From the NCBI GenBank assembly GCA_963579025.1, contig CAUZFZ010000037.1, positions 6,647 to 70,646 on the forward strand: DNA of 64,000 bases, written 5' to 3'. Source of the stretch: CAUZFZ01 sp963579025 (GTDB taxonomy: Bacteria; Planctomycetota; Planctomycetia; Planctomycetales; Planctomycetaceae). The position numbers and the translations under genes were made by a program. Within the stretch, counting starts at the first letter, position 1; every line of letters begins with the position of its first letter. The notes beneath the pieces are model-generated. The model searched no databases, was not told where the DNA came from, and saw only the letters and a list, made by a program, of their open reading frames with translations. Below are positions 1-8,105 of the stretch, piece by piece.

Positions 1-315
1 CCGTTTCTTGCGAGCCTCGTCACGCCCGCTTGGATCGCCAACCATCGCCGTGTAGTTGCCGATGATGATGACAGCCTGATGACCGAGTTCCTGAAACTGC
101 CGCATTTTCTGCATGGGCACGGTGTGTCCCAGATGCACATCAATGCCAGTCGGATCGATGCCGTACTTGATGCGCAGCGGCGTATTCGATTCGCGGCTCT
201 TCGCCAGCTTCCCGGCCAGTTCTTCCTCAGGGACGATTTTCTCGATGCCACGGCGAATGACCGCAAGCTGTTCTTCGACCGGCAGAAACGACATTTGTTC
301 GACGAGCTTTCGCAT
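1..315 (-). CDS. tyrS: Tyrosyl-tRNA synthetase, N-terminal part (runs off left edge)
   Basis: Charges tRNA-Tyr with tyrosine in the cytoplasm. The minus strand reads a class I synthetase N-terminus containing KYGIDPTGIDVHLGHT, which holds the HIGH-type ATP-binding signature (HLGH). It is followed by GHQAVIIIGNYTAMVGDPSG, typical of the second bacterial TyrRS subgroup. The reading frame is still open at the first base, so about two thirds of the enzyme, including KMSKS, lies outside the window. I chose the ATG that gives MRKLVEQMSFLPVEEQ; an in-frame ATG seven codons later is equally possible, and neither has a strong ribosome-binding site. The neighbouring toxin-antitoxin pair is on the same strand upstream. 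Identity is secure; the exact start is not. Confidence 0.9.
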   Translation of the reverse strand, partial: MRKLVEQMSFLPVEEQLAVIRRGIEKIVPEEELAGKLAKSRESNTPLRIKYGIDPTGIDVHLGHTVPMQKMRQFQELGHQAVIIIGNYTAMVGDPSGRDEARKKR

Positions 316-404
316 GGGGAATTCGGATGCGTCAATCAAGTCGCGAAGGCTAACGCTGAGGCCAAGACTGTTCCACCGGATCGGAGGTGGTGCATCCTGC
401 GGAC

Positions 405-725
405 TCACTCCGACAGGCCCAGCCAGGATCGCACAGCAGCCTCCACGTCCGACAGTTGAGCATCCGATAGTCTGCCAAGTCTCCGGACGAGCTTAACCAC
501 GGGTATCGTGACCAGGTTCTGCGCGTCAAACGCTCCGGCCTTGAGGAACCGCACTGGGAGAGTCACTTCGAATCGAGAGCCCCGAACGCTGGTCGTATGT
601 GGTACAACCGTTGTAAGAGCACGGTCTTCATCATTTACGACAATGCTCAGCACAAGGCACGGTCGAACTTTGGCGACCATGCCGAGATCAACCAGCCAGA
701 CTTCACCCCGTTTCGGTGTCGCCAT
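405..725 (-). CDS. MazF/PemK-family mRNA interferase toxin
   Basis: 106 residues, the normal length for the family. The N-terminus KRGEVWLVDLG matches the conserved KRGDVWWVDL-type start of PemK/MazF toxins, followed by KVRPCLVLS and later VVPHTTSV. Known members are cytoplasmic endoribonucleases that cut mRNA at short motifs when released from their antitoxin. The gene begins inside the end of the upstream antitoxin gene (23-base overlap), with GAGG six bases before its ATG, so translation is probably coupled. The next gene on the strand is tyrS, about 90 bases away. No truncation is seen. The cleavage motif cannot be predicted. Confidence 0.87.
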   Translation of the reverse strand: MATPKRGEVWLVDLGMVAKVRPCLVLSIVVNDEDRALTTVVPHTTSVRGSRFEVTLPVRFLKAGAFDAQNLVTIPVVKLVRRLGRLSDAQLSDVEAAVRSWLGLSE

Positions 726-909
726 TTTCAGCCTCGGCCGCGTCGAGCTGCTGGAACAGGTCGTCGGCTGTATTGTTCAGATCGTCGTCCGACAATGCGG
801 GAAGTTCGAGGCTCGACGTTCGTCGCAGAATGCGCGTTGCAACTTCGCGCTGTTCCGGCGGCGGCAACTCGTCAAACGTCTTTAGAATGCTCTCGACGGC
901 TGTGCTCAT
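703..909 (-). CDS. Antitoxin of a MazF/PemK-type module
   Basis: 68 residues with the pattern common in partners of PemK-like toxins: an N-terminal helix (SILKTFDELPPPEQREVATRIL) and an acidic C-terminus (LSDDDLNNTADDLFQQLDAAEAE) that presumably wraps the toxin. It precedes and overlaps the toxin gene, the usual antitoxin-first order. Antitoxins of such pairs normally autoregulate the operon, but I see no clear palindrome in the short upstream region. Function is assigned from position and composition rather than from a catalytic motif. Confidence 0.78.
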   Translation of the reverse strand: MSTAVESILKTFDELPPPEQREVATRILRRTSSLELPALSDDDLNNTADDLFQQLDAAEAENGDTETG

Positions 910-1082
910 TTGACGGGGACACTCCCTGGGGCCACTAATGGGTCAATCGTAGTCCTTCGCATGCCAGTGTGATATGCAAATCTGCCTCCTCGATTTGCGA
1001 ATCGGCAGTGCAGTCGCAGGATGGAACGGCGAGTGCGGATTGGAAGGCGCATGCATTGGTCCGACAGGAAGGTTCAAGCTCT

Positions 1083-2468
1083 GTGATTCCGAATTGGCGA
1101 ACGGAACGGACAGTGGCATTCCTGCTTTGCCTCGTGCTGAGTGGCTGCGGTCGCGACACGAGTTACCCCAGTCGACCGATCACTTTGATCTGCCCGTGGG
1201 CGGCGGGAGGCGGGACGGATCGGGTGTCGCGGCAGATTGCGATCTTCCTGGAGCATGAACTCGGCACTCCGGTCAACGTCATCAACGCGACCGGAGGCCA
1301 GGGCGTGACCGGGCACTCACGCGGCCTGCGGGCGAAACCCGATGGTTACACGCTGGCGATGATGACCCTCGAACTGAGCATGCTGCACTGGCGTGAATTG
1401 ACTGACCTGACCTGGGAAGACTCGGCACCGCTAATGTCGCTCAATGAGGATCCGGCGGCTTTGTTCGTCCGGGACGACTCGGAATGGCAGTCGATCGGTG
1501 ATCTGGAAACAGCGGTGAAGGCATCCCCCGGAAAGCTGAAAGCGTCCGGAACTGCGTCGCTGGGAGCATGGCATCTGGCACTGGCCGGCTGGTTGATTTC
1601 GATCGGTGGCGAACCCGGCGAGATGACCTGGATCCCGTCTCAGGGTGCAAAGCCATCGCTGCAGGAACTGATGAGTGGTGGTATTGATCTCGTCTGCTGC
1701 AGTGTGCCGGAAGCCAGGTCGCTACTCGATTCGGGCCAGATTCGCTGCCTGGGCGTGATGGCTGACAAACGGCTGTCGTTACCAGGGCTGGATCAACACC
1801 CGACGTTGCGCGAGCAGGGATCGGAATGGACACTGACTGGCTGGCGTGGTCTGGGAGTCCCCAAAGAAACACCGCCCGAGATCCAGCAGCGTCTGGTGCA
1901 GGTGCTGCGGAAAATCGTGACGGGTGAATCACAGGTCAACGGGCAGACATTTCCCGCATACATGGACGGAGAAGGGTTCGATCACACCTGGCGCGAGACG
2001 ACTGACTTCGCGGAGTTTCTGGCGCTGAACAACCAGGCGTTCGGAGAACTTCTGACGCGCGACGAATTCTACATCGAACCAGGACCTGTCGGGCCGATGG
2101 CGTTCCCCACTGTGGCCTTCGTTGCGATGTTCGCGTGCGTGATTGTGATTGCGGTGGGTCGACTAACCGGACTGGGACTCGCAGGTGAGAACGGCGTCCA
2201 CTCGGAGACCGGTGGCAATCGTGTCGGTAAGAATATGAGGGCGGTGTTGTTTGCGTCCGTGCTACTGAGCGTCGCATTCTTTGCTCTCGCAGCAGAACCT
2301 CTGGGCTTTGTGCTTGCGGCGGGGATCGTAGTGGCCGCGATGGGAATCCTGCTGGGCGCACGTCCGCGCGTGGCTGTTCTGTTGGCGGTCGTTGCCGTAC
2401 CTCTGGTTTATCAGCTTTTTACAGGCCTGTTGCGTGTGCCGTTGCCGATCGGCGTAGTCGGCTGGTAA
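1083..2468 (+). CDS. TctC-type solute-binding lipoprotein fused to a TctB-like membrane domain
   Basis: The first ~335 residues resemble the TctC/Bug family of periplasmic carboxylate binders (YPSRPITLICPWAAGGGTDRVSRQIA, then GGQGVTGHSRGLRAKPDGYTL and GGIDLVCCSVPEA). The last ~95 residues hold four hydrophobic segments, as in TctB, the small membrane subunit of tripartite tricarboxylate transporters. I chose the GTG preceded by GGAAGG at ten bases: it gives a short lipoprotein signal ending in LSGC. An upstream in-frame ATG would add 38 unlikely residues. Separate tctB and tctC genes are the rule, so this is a fusion. TctA, the large permease, is not in the window. Substrate is unknown. The DUF58 gene follows after 48 bases. 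Confidence 0.83.
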   Translation: MIPNWRTERTVAFLLCLVLSGCGRDTSYPSRPITLICPWAAGGGTDRVSRQIAIFLEHELGTPVNVINATGGQGVTGHSRGLRAKPDGYTLAMMTLELSMLHWRELTDLTWEDSAPLMSLNEDPAALFVRDDSEWQSIGDLETAVKASPGKLKASGTASLGAWHLALAGWLISIGGEPGEMTWIPSQGAKPSLQELMSGGIDLVCCSVPEARSLLDSGQIRCLGVMADKRLSLPGLDQHPTLREQGSEWTLTGWRGLGVPKETPPEIQQRLVQVLRKIVTGESQVNGQTFPAYMDGEGFDHTWRETTDFAEFLALNNQAFGELLTRDEFYIEPGPVGPMAFPTVAFVAMFACVIVIAVGRLTGLGLAGENGVHSETGGNRVGKNMRAVLFASVLLSVAFFALAAEPLGFVLAAGIVVAAMGILLGARPRVAVLLAVVAVPLVYQLFTGLLRVPLPIGVVGW

Positions 2469-2516
2469 TTCCGTTCGGCGGGCCGTCCCCTCAAATTCCT
2501 GTTACCGTGCGATCTC

Positions 2517-3416
2517 ATGGCATCCAGTGAGCAATACCTGAAACCGGAAGTGATCCAGACGGTCTCGCGTCTCGATTTGCGCGCCCGGTTTATTGTGGAA
2601 GGTTTCCTCACAGGCCTGCACACCAGTCCGTTTCAGGGATTCAGCGTCGAGTTCAGCGAGCATCGGCGCTACACGCAGGGCGACGATCCGCGGGATATCG
2701 ACTGGCTCGTGTATGCCAAAACGGACCGCTATTACGTCCGCAAGTACCAGGCAGAGACCAACATCACCGGGTACCTGGTAATGGACCTGTCCGCGAGCAT
2801 GGCGTACACGTATCGGCAGAAACTCACCAAGCTGGATTACTCGATCTGTCTGGCCGCGGCGCTGGCCTACCTGATGATCCACCAGCAGGACCCCGTCGGT
2901 CTGGTCACGTTCGATCAGAAGATTCGCCATTGCCTGCCGGCCCGCAGTCGACGCTCGCAACTGCCGAACATGCTGGCCTTACTGGCACAGTCGAAACCGC
3001 AGGGCGAAACAGAGATCGCTAAGAATCTGCAGCAGGTCGCGGCGATGGTGAAACATCGCTGTCTGCTGATGGTGTTTTCGGATCTGCTCACTGATCCCGA
3101 GCCGGTCATTAAGTCGCTGCAGATGCTGCGCTTCGGCGGTCACGACGTGATTCTGTTTCACGTGCTGGATGAAGCCGAGGTGACTTTTCCGTTCGACGGA
3201 CTGGTCGACCTGGAAGACCCGGAGACCGGCGATATGGAACGCAACATTGATGCCAAGGGAATGAGAGCTGACTACATCGAGTCACTGGCTGAGTTACGCG
3301 ATATGTGGGCTCGCGAATGCCGTCAGATCGGAGCCGACTATGTTCCACTCGATACCAGTATGAATTTCGGAACGGCGCTGCTCGAATATCTGGTCCAGCG
3401 AAAAGCCCGCTGTTGA
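2517..3416 (+). CDS. DUF58 domain protein (vWA-like)
   Basis: 299 residues. LHTSPFQGFSVEFSEHRRY followed by QGDDPRDIDWLVYAKTDRYYVRKYQAE is the DUF58 signature, and VMDLSASM near residue 90 is a DxSxS metal-site motif of the von Willebrand A fold. In known bacteria DUF58 proteins are usually encoded beside a MoxR AAA ATPase and vWA/BatA membrane proteins. None of these is adjacent here, so the partner set is either elsewhere or missing. No signal peptide or membrane segment is visible, so it is probably cytoplasmic. It ends 13 bases from the convergent methyltransferase gene. Confidence 0.87.
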   Translation: MASSEQYLKPEVIQTVSRLDLRARFIVEGFLTGLHTSPFQGFSVEFSEHRRYTQGDDPRDIDWLVYAKTDRYYVRKYQAETNITGYLVMDLSASMAYTYRQKLTKLDYSICLAAALAYLMIHQQDPVGLVTFDQKIRHCLPARSRRSQLPNMLALLAQSKPQGETEIAKNLQQVAAMVKHRCLLMVFSDLLTDPEPVIKSLQMLRFGGHDVILFHVLDEAEVTFPFDGLVDLEDPETGDMERNIDAKGMRADYIESLAELRDMWARECRQIGADYVPLDTSMNFGTALLEYLVQRKARC

Positions 3417-3429
3417 AAGCCGCCCAGAC

Positions 3430-4233
3430 CTACGCTGCCCGTGAACTACGAGCGAGATAGTTCGTCGTCAGGAACTGTTCGAGAATCTCGTGATACTTTG
3501 GCAGGTGCCGTAGATACCCGCGCGGTGTGATCCGGTACACGTCCATCTCGCGCTGTCTGAAAAAGTAATACAGCTCGCGGACAAACACCCGCGTATCAAC
3601 GTGACAGCCGCCAAACTCGAACGAAACAGCATCAACCCGTTGCTCGTCCAGCATGCGCTGCGCTCCCCTCAGGACATCCAACTCGTGTCCCTCGACGTCG
3701 ATCTTCAGCAGGTCGATGTGGTCAATGCCACGCTCAGCACAGTAGTCATCCAATGTTTGAACCTGCACGGACTCCGATAACTCCATATGACGACCATGAT
3801 GGCTCAGGTCACGCCGTGTCAGCGAACTGAGCCCGGATGCTGGTGTGTCCGAATACAGGGTCGCTGCTCCGGGCTCTGCTCCGAGCGCCACGTTATTCAA
3901 CTGCAACCGCGTGTCATTCGAGAATCGTGCCTGCAACTGTTCGAAGGCATCCTGGCCGGGTTCAAAGCAGTGGATTTCGAGTGCTGTATTCGGGCACCGG
4001 GACGTAATCAGGTTTGAGAATTGTCCGATGTTTGCTCCTGCATCGATGATGCGGCATGTCGCAGACCGGCACTCATTCACCAGTCGGACGAGCGCCAGTT
4101 CTCCGCTGGTCTCTACCTTGGTGCCACAGCCAACACCCATCAGATAATGCGAAAACTTGACATTGTATTCGAGCATCGATTGACTAATTCCGTTACCCGT
4201 AAAGCGGCTCACAAACTTCTTGAGAACTGACAT
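3430..4233 (-). CDS. FkbM-family SAM-dependent methyltransferase
   Basis: 267 residues. CRIIDAGANIGQFSNLI (about residue 60) is the SAM-binding motif I of FkbM enzymes. IDHIDLLKIDVEGHELDVLRGA (about residue 170) is the family's second diagnostic motif. Members O-methylate sugars or polyketides. It is the last gene of a minus-strand glycan cluster beginning with gmd, which suggests it methylates a sugar of the same surface polysaccharide. The gap to the upstream gene is about 85 bases. The acceptor is inferred only from context. Confidence 0.87.
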   Translation of the reverse strand: MSVLKKFVSRFTGNGISQSMLEYNVKFSHYLMGVGCGTKVETSGELALVRLVNECRSATCRIIDAGANIGQFSNLITSRCPNTALEIHCFEPGQDAFEQLQARFSNDTRLQLNNVALGAEPGAATLYSDTPASGLSSLTRRDLSHHGRHMELSESVQVQTLDDYCAERGIDHIDLLKIDVEGHELDVLRGAQRMLDEQRVDAVSFEFGGCHVDTRVFVRELYYFFRQREMDVYRITPRGYLRHLPKYHEILEQFLTTNYLARSSRAA

Positions 4234-4318
4234 GATTCGGCTCTGTTACGAGACATGGACAGGGATCAGCACTGCTCGTTTCAATCGCGGAATGTTAGCA
4301 GCAGCGTGTGCGATGCCT

Positions 4319-5431
4319 TCACGCCACACGTACTTCCTGAACGTGCGACTCCGAAGGATCAGCAGCATGGTAGATGTGGTCCGCCCACGGGACGGCCATG
4401 AACGATTCATCCCGCATCGTGAGCGCGATCATGAACGCCGCCACATTGCGGGCTGAGTAAGTCTGATGGGCTTTTTTCCAGCCGTTGCACGCGATGCGCA
4501 CGGCTTCCACGTCATCGGCCCTCAAGCGGCGGACCTGCGCGACCAGATCATCAACGTCGGAAAAGAAGACAGCCTCATCCGGTGAAAAAAGCTGCTCGAT
4601 TCCGTTACCTGCCGGTGTCAGGATGAGCTGACCATTACCAGCGATCTGGGCAATTCGATCGGATGAATACAGCTCGACGTCCGTACGACGGCTCAGGTTC
4701 AACGACATGCGACTGTCACGCAACAGTTGTTCCTTCTCGTGTCCAAAGATGCTGCGGTTGCCAAGGCAGCCGAAGATTCCCAGCCGTGCGTTCGACAAAG
4801 ACGAAGTTAGAACCTTCAGGAATTTCCGTCTCTCAGGAGCACGCTTGTCACTGCCAATAAACACAATGTCGTATTTCGGGGCCGCGTTTTCGAATGCACG
4901 GTGACGTTCGATGGACGGCTCAACGGGATTCGGAATGAACGCCGCCGGACAGCCGGGACGACTCAGGCCTTTCAGAAGATCGCCCGCTGTCGTGGTAAAG
5001 ATCGCGTCAAGCGCATCGACGCGATCGTGCAGATGCTGAATGTGCTGGGGTACCCACAACGGATCGACGTACCACAGACCAATGCGTATCTCAGGGACCT
5101 CATTGCGGATCGCCAGCAGTGTTTGTTTTGAAATGTATTGCGCATGCCCGAGTATCAGCAGGTCCGGTGCAATATTTCGACACGTCCGAATCAGTGCAGT
5201 GTTGGCTCGACCCTTGCCGAAGGTTTTGCTGCCCGTCAATGACAGCATGCGGGCGCGGTCGTTGATGCTGAATGGATAAACGAAACAGCCAGCCTGAATC
5301 AGGCCCTGGTTCATTTTGATGTCTGGATTGAAGAATACGCGACCATCTTTAGCAAACTGATAATTGGCCGCATGCACAACGCGCAGGCCCGAGAAATCAC
5401 GCGGACTTGTTGAACTGCCTGATATTGTCAT
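4319..5431 (-). CDS. CgeB-like glycosyltransferase
   Basis: About 370 residues. The C-terminal half has the layout of the CgeB/GT1_2 group: VFIGSDKRAPERRKFLKVL, then KEQLLRDSRMSLNLSRRTD, then YSSDRIAQIAGNGQLILTP. The last contains the usual place where a spore-maturation-type glycosyltransferase binds nucleotide sugar. The start is the ATG preceded by AGGA at eight bases. A longer reading begins at a GTG whose bases overlap the stop of the upstream gene, but that N-terminus (RTRARKSN) looks non-native. Donor and acceptor are unknown; GDP-fucose is possible given gmd and the GDP-fucose synthase in the same cluster. Confidence 0.72.
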   Translation of the reverse strand: MTISGSSTSPRDFSGLRVVHAANYQFAKDGRVFFNPDIKMNQGLIQAGCFVYPFSINDRARMLSLTGSKTFGKGRANTALIRTCRNIAPDLLILGHAQYISKQTLLAIRNEVPEIRIGLWYVDPLWVPQHIQHLHDRVDALDAIFTTTAGDLLKGLSRPGCPAAFIPNPVEPSIERHRAFENAAPKYDIVFIGSDKRAPERRKFLKVLTSSLSNARLGIFGCLGNRSIFGHEKEQLLRDSRMSLNLSRRTDVELYSSDRIAQIAGNGQLILTPAGNGIEQLFSPDEAVFFSDVDDLVAQVRRLRADDVEAVRIACNGWKKAHQTYSARNVAAFMIALTMRDESFMAVPWADHIYHAADPSESHVQEVRVA

Positions 5432-5469
5432 GTTGCTTTTCCTGGCCCGTGTTCGCATGCCTCGCCAAA

Positions 5470-6273
5470 TCACGCGGCCTTTTTCTTCAGCTCAAAAATT
5501 CCGCAGCCATACTTCAATCCAAACGTCTCCTGCCCGGCCGGGCTATCCGGATCCGCATCCACATGCAAACGGCCTGCATCATCGACGTAGCTGAACGATT
5601 CCACGGCAAAGTCATCTGCCAGTTTTTCACGCAGGTACGGCAATGAGAACACTCGATGCGCGTTGAATTCAATGCGCTGATCACGGCCAATCGGCGTCGA
5701 CAGGTAGAACGTTCCTCCTGGTCGGACCATACGTGTCATGTTCTGCAGGCCGATGACATGCCCGTCAAAATTGATCGGGTCGCCGTAGCGCCCCAAACCG
5801 AAATGCTCAATCGTGTGCAAACATGACAGTGAGTCCGTTGACTCAACCAGTTCGTCCGGCAATTCGCCCATCATGTCGGCGCAGACAAATTTAAGATTCG
5901 GGATATCAGAATCCAACGGCCGGACATCGATCGCCTCAATCGGCCGAAAGCTGGCGACGTGGGCGACAAAGCCGTCCACGCGTGAGCCGACGTCCAGATG
6001 TCGTTCAGGTTCTTGCTCGAATACGCGGCGTGCGACCAGGAGGTCCTGGTGAAAATAGTGGCCACTAGCACTGCCGGCCTGGGAGAATCGGTCGTCCAGA
6101 ATTGGTCGCACCGGGCCAAACGGCAGCGGCTCCGACGACTGTCGAGCCTGGCGTCGCAGTTCACGCCATGTTGATAGAAAGAATGGCAGCGAGCGCACGT
6201 TACGGCTGAGTGTTTTGAATCGGAAGCCGGAGAGTTTCCACGTCCAGCGAAGTGTGTTCAGGAATGATTTCAT
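5470..6273 (-). CDS. DUF268-like class I methyltransferase
   Basis: 267 residues. HYFHQDLLVARRVFEQEPER followed by HLDVGSRVDGFVAHVASF and IEAIDVRPL matches my recollection of DUF268 proteins, which share the class I methyltransferase fold (DVGSRVDG in the place of motif I). Later SCLHTIEHFGLGRYGDP and MVRPGGTFYLSTPIG resemble motifs of SAM-dependent methyltransferases acting in O-antigen clusters. The N-terminal ~35 residues are basic and may contact membrane or acceptor. It lies 12 bases downstream of the gene before it, so the two are probably co-transcribed. The substrate is not known. Confidence 0.75.
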   Translation of the reverse strand: MKSFLNTLRWTWKLSGFRFKTLSRNVRSLPFFLSTWRELRRQARQSSEPLPFGPVRPILDDRFSQAGSASGHYFHQDLLVARRVFEQEPERHLDVGSRVDGFVAHVASFRPIEAIDVRPLDSDIPNLKFVCADMMGELPDELVESTDSLSCLHTIEHFGLGRYGDPINFDGHVIGLQNMTRMVRPGGTFYLSTPIGRDQRIEFNAHRVFSLPYLREKLADDFAVESFSYVDDAGRLHVDADPDSPAGQETFGLKYGCGIFELKKKAA

Positions 6274-6285
6274 AATTGAGTTCGA

Positions 6286-7074
6286 TTACGTGTTAACGCG
6301 AAACAGACTGCGAACGGCTGACACAGCCCGCGACTTGCGGACTCTCTTGAGGAACAGCGGAAGCCTCGCGTGGACCGGTCGCTGGCTTGTGTCGACGCGT
6401 ATGCCCTCACGACGACAAAGATCGAGTGCTCCGGGCAGCCACTTGCCCTTCAGAATTCCCGTGTCGTAGTAGTAGTCGATCAACGGGTGTTCGCGAAGGA
6501 CGCTGAGAAACGACTCAGGCAGTGCATCGGAACGGCGGCTGCCGGCCATCTCCATTTGCCATCCGTTCTCACCGGCCACAAGCAACTTCCGCAATGTGGC
6601 AACATCCCACCACGCAGCCTGCAGCGAACACCGAAACTTCATACCCGGACTCAATTCACCCAGACCGAAGGGATTGTCGTGCGGCCGATCAGGATCCGGA
6701 CTGCCAGCCAGTCGGATGTATCCGACGGCGGTGTTGCGGGCGTACTCGATGACGTCCCGCAGCCGCTTCGAATCGACCGGGGTCTGGAGAAAGTAGTCCT
6801 CCTGCAGATAGATGATGGAGTCTGGCTGCTGGTCGTCGAGCAGCTTCAGCAGATTGGACGCCCAGCCCTGATCGTCGCCAACGGCAAACGTGCGCACGCG
6901 TGAATGCTCAACCTTTAACTGGTTCGAGATCCACCAGGTCTGCCAGGGACAGTCGGGCCAGTAACGGTCGAACAACTGCAGAAACGGCGACCAGGCATCG
7001 CTGTACGCGTCGCACGATGAAACGACGACGCAGCATTTCTCGTGAGAACGGTCGTGACCGGTTGTACTCGACAT
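6286..7074 (-). CDS. Putative glycosyltransferase (GT-A-like)
   Basis: 262 residues without a signal peptide. CCVVVSSCDAYSDAWSPFL at the N-terminus and SIIYLQEDYFLQTPVD near residue 90 resemble the nucleotide-sugar site of GT-A glycosyltransferases, with the EDY acidic cluster in the position of a DxD motif. The final 30 residues are strongly basic (PLFLKRVRKSRAVSAVRSLF), suggesting membrane association. I do not recognise a named family with certainty. Context (between two sugar-nucleotide enzymes and two methyltransferases) supports a role in assembling the same fucose-containing glycan. Confidence 0.62.
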   Translation of the reverse strand: MSSTTGHDRSHEKCCVVVSSCDAYSDAWSPFLQLFDRYWPDCPWQTWWISNQLKVEHSRVRTFAVGDDQGWASNLLKLLDDQQPDSIIYLQEDYFLQTPVDSKRLRDVIEYARNTAVGYIRLAGSPDPDRPHDNPFGLGELSPGMKFRCSLQAAWWDVATLRKLLVAGENGWQMEMAGSRRSDALPESFLSVLREHPLIDYYYDTGILKGKWLPGALDLCRREGIRVDTSQRPVHARLPLFLKRVRKSRAVSAVRSLFRVNT

Positions 7075-7120
7075 AACAATCCTTTGTACCGTCCAGCCGG
7101 CCTCGACATTTTACGTGTGC

Positions 7121-8074
7121 TTACGCTGCGATTTCGGACTGGTGACCGCGATACCAGCCGATCGTCTGCGACATCCCATCTTCGAAACTCGTTTGGGCCT
7201 GCCAGTCCAGTAGTTCGGCGGCGCGGGATGTATCCAGGCAGCGACGAGGCTGGCCGTCCGGCTTCGACGCATCCCACTCGATGGAACCGTTGAATCCGGT
7301 GACCCGAGCGATCGACTCGACGAGATTGCGGATGCTGATCTCCCGGCCCGTCCCGAGATTGATCGGAGTTGGTTCATCCATGACTTCAGCCGCACGCACG
7401 ATCCCCGCTGCCGCGTCATTGACGTACAGAAACTCACGGGAAGCCGATCCGGTTCCCCAGCAGGTAATGGACTTCGCGTTCTGTAACCGAGCCTCTTCGC
7501 ATTTCCGGATCAATGCCGGGATGACATGCGACGAACTCGGATCGAAATTGTCGCCAGGACCGTACAGATTGACGGGCACGACAACCGCGCTCGCAAGTCC
7601 GTACTGTCGACGGTAGGCGTCCAGCATCACGAACAGCGCCTTCTTGGCCACGCCGTAGGGTGCATTCGTTTCTTCCGGGTAACCGTCCCACAGTGAGTCT
7701 TCGGAGAATGGCACGGGAGCGAATTTCGGATAGGCACAGACCGTTCCGGTGTGGACGAATTTCTGCAGCCCAACCTGACGACCGATCTCAATCAGGTGCA
7801 TCCCCATCGCCATATTGGCGAAGAAGAAGCGGCCCGGGTTTTTCATATTCGCTCCGATTCCGCCGACTTCGGCGGCGAGGTGAATCACCATGTCCGGCCG
7901 CAGCCTGGAATACATCCTGCGGACACCGTCTTCAGTCGTCAGATCGAATTCGCGTCGTCGCGGGACATCAATCTGTTCACAGCCACGCTCGCGCAGAATG
8001 CGACACACGGCTGCCCCCAGAAAGCCCGCGCCGCCCGTGACGGTAACACGGCGGTTGGACCAGTCGAATGGCAT
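7121..8074 (-). CDS. fcl: GDP-L-fucose synthase
   Basis: 317 residues. Converts GDP-4-keto-6-deoxymannose, the product of the adjacent gmd, to GDP-L-fucose with NADPH. The Rossmann motif GGAGFLG is at residues 14-20. The short-chain reductase pair Y140 and K144 lies in APYGVAKKALFVMLDAYRRQ, and HTGTVCAYPK supplies the serine/threonine region. The start chosen is the ATG preceded by an AAGGGAAG ribosome-binding site; the longer reading adds 40 arginine-rich residues with no family match. It is 31 bases downstream of gmd, the usual order. Confidence 0.92.
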   Translation of the reverse strand: MPFDWSNRRVTVTGGAGFLGAAVCRILRERGCEQIDVPRRREFDLTTEDGVRRMYSRLRPDMVIHLAAEVGGIGANMKNPGRFFFANMAMGMHLIEIGRQVGLQKFVHTGTVCAYPKFAPVPFSEDSLWDGYPEETNAPYGVAKKALFVMLDAYRRQYGLASAVVVPVNLYGPGDNFDPSSSHVIPALIRKCEEARLQNAKSITCWGTGSASREFLYVNDAAAGIVRAAEVMDEPTPINLGTGREISIRNLVESIARVTGFNGSIEWDASKPDGQPRRCLDTSRAAELLDWQAQTSFEDGMSQTIGWYRGHQSEIAA

Positions 8075-8105
8075 GTGACTTCCCTTCTGAACGAGTGTCG
8101 AAATC

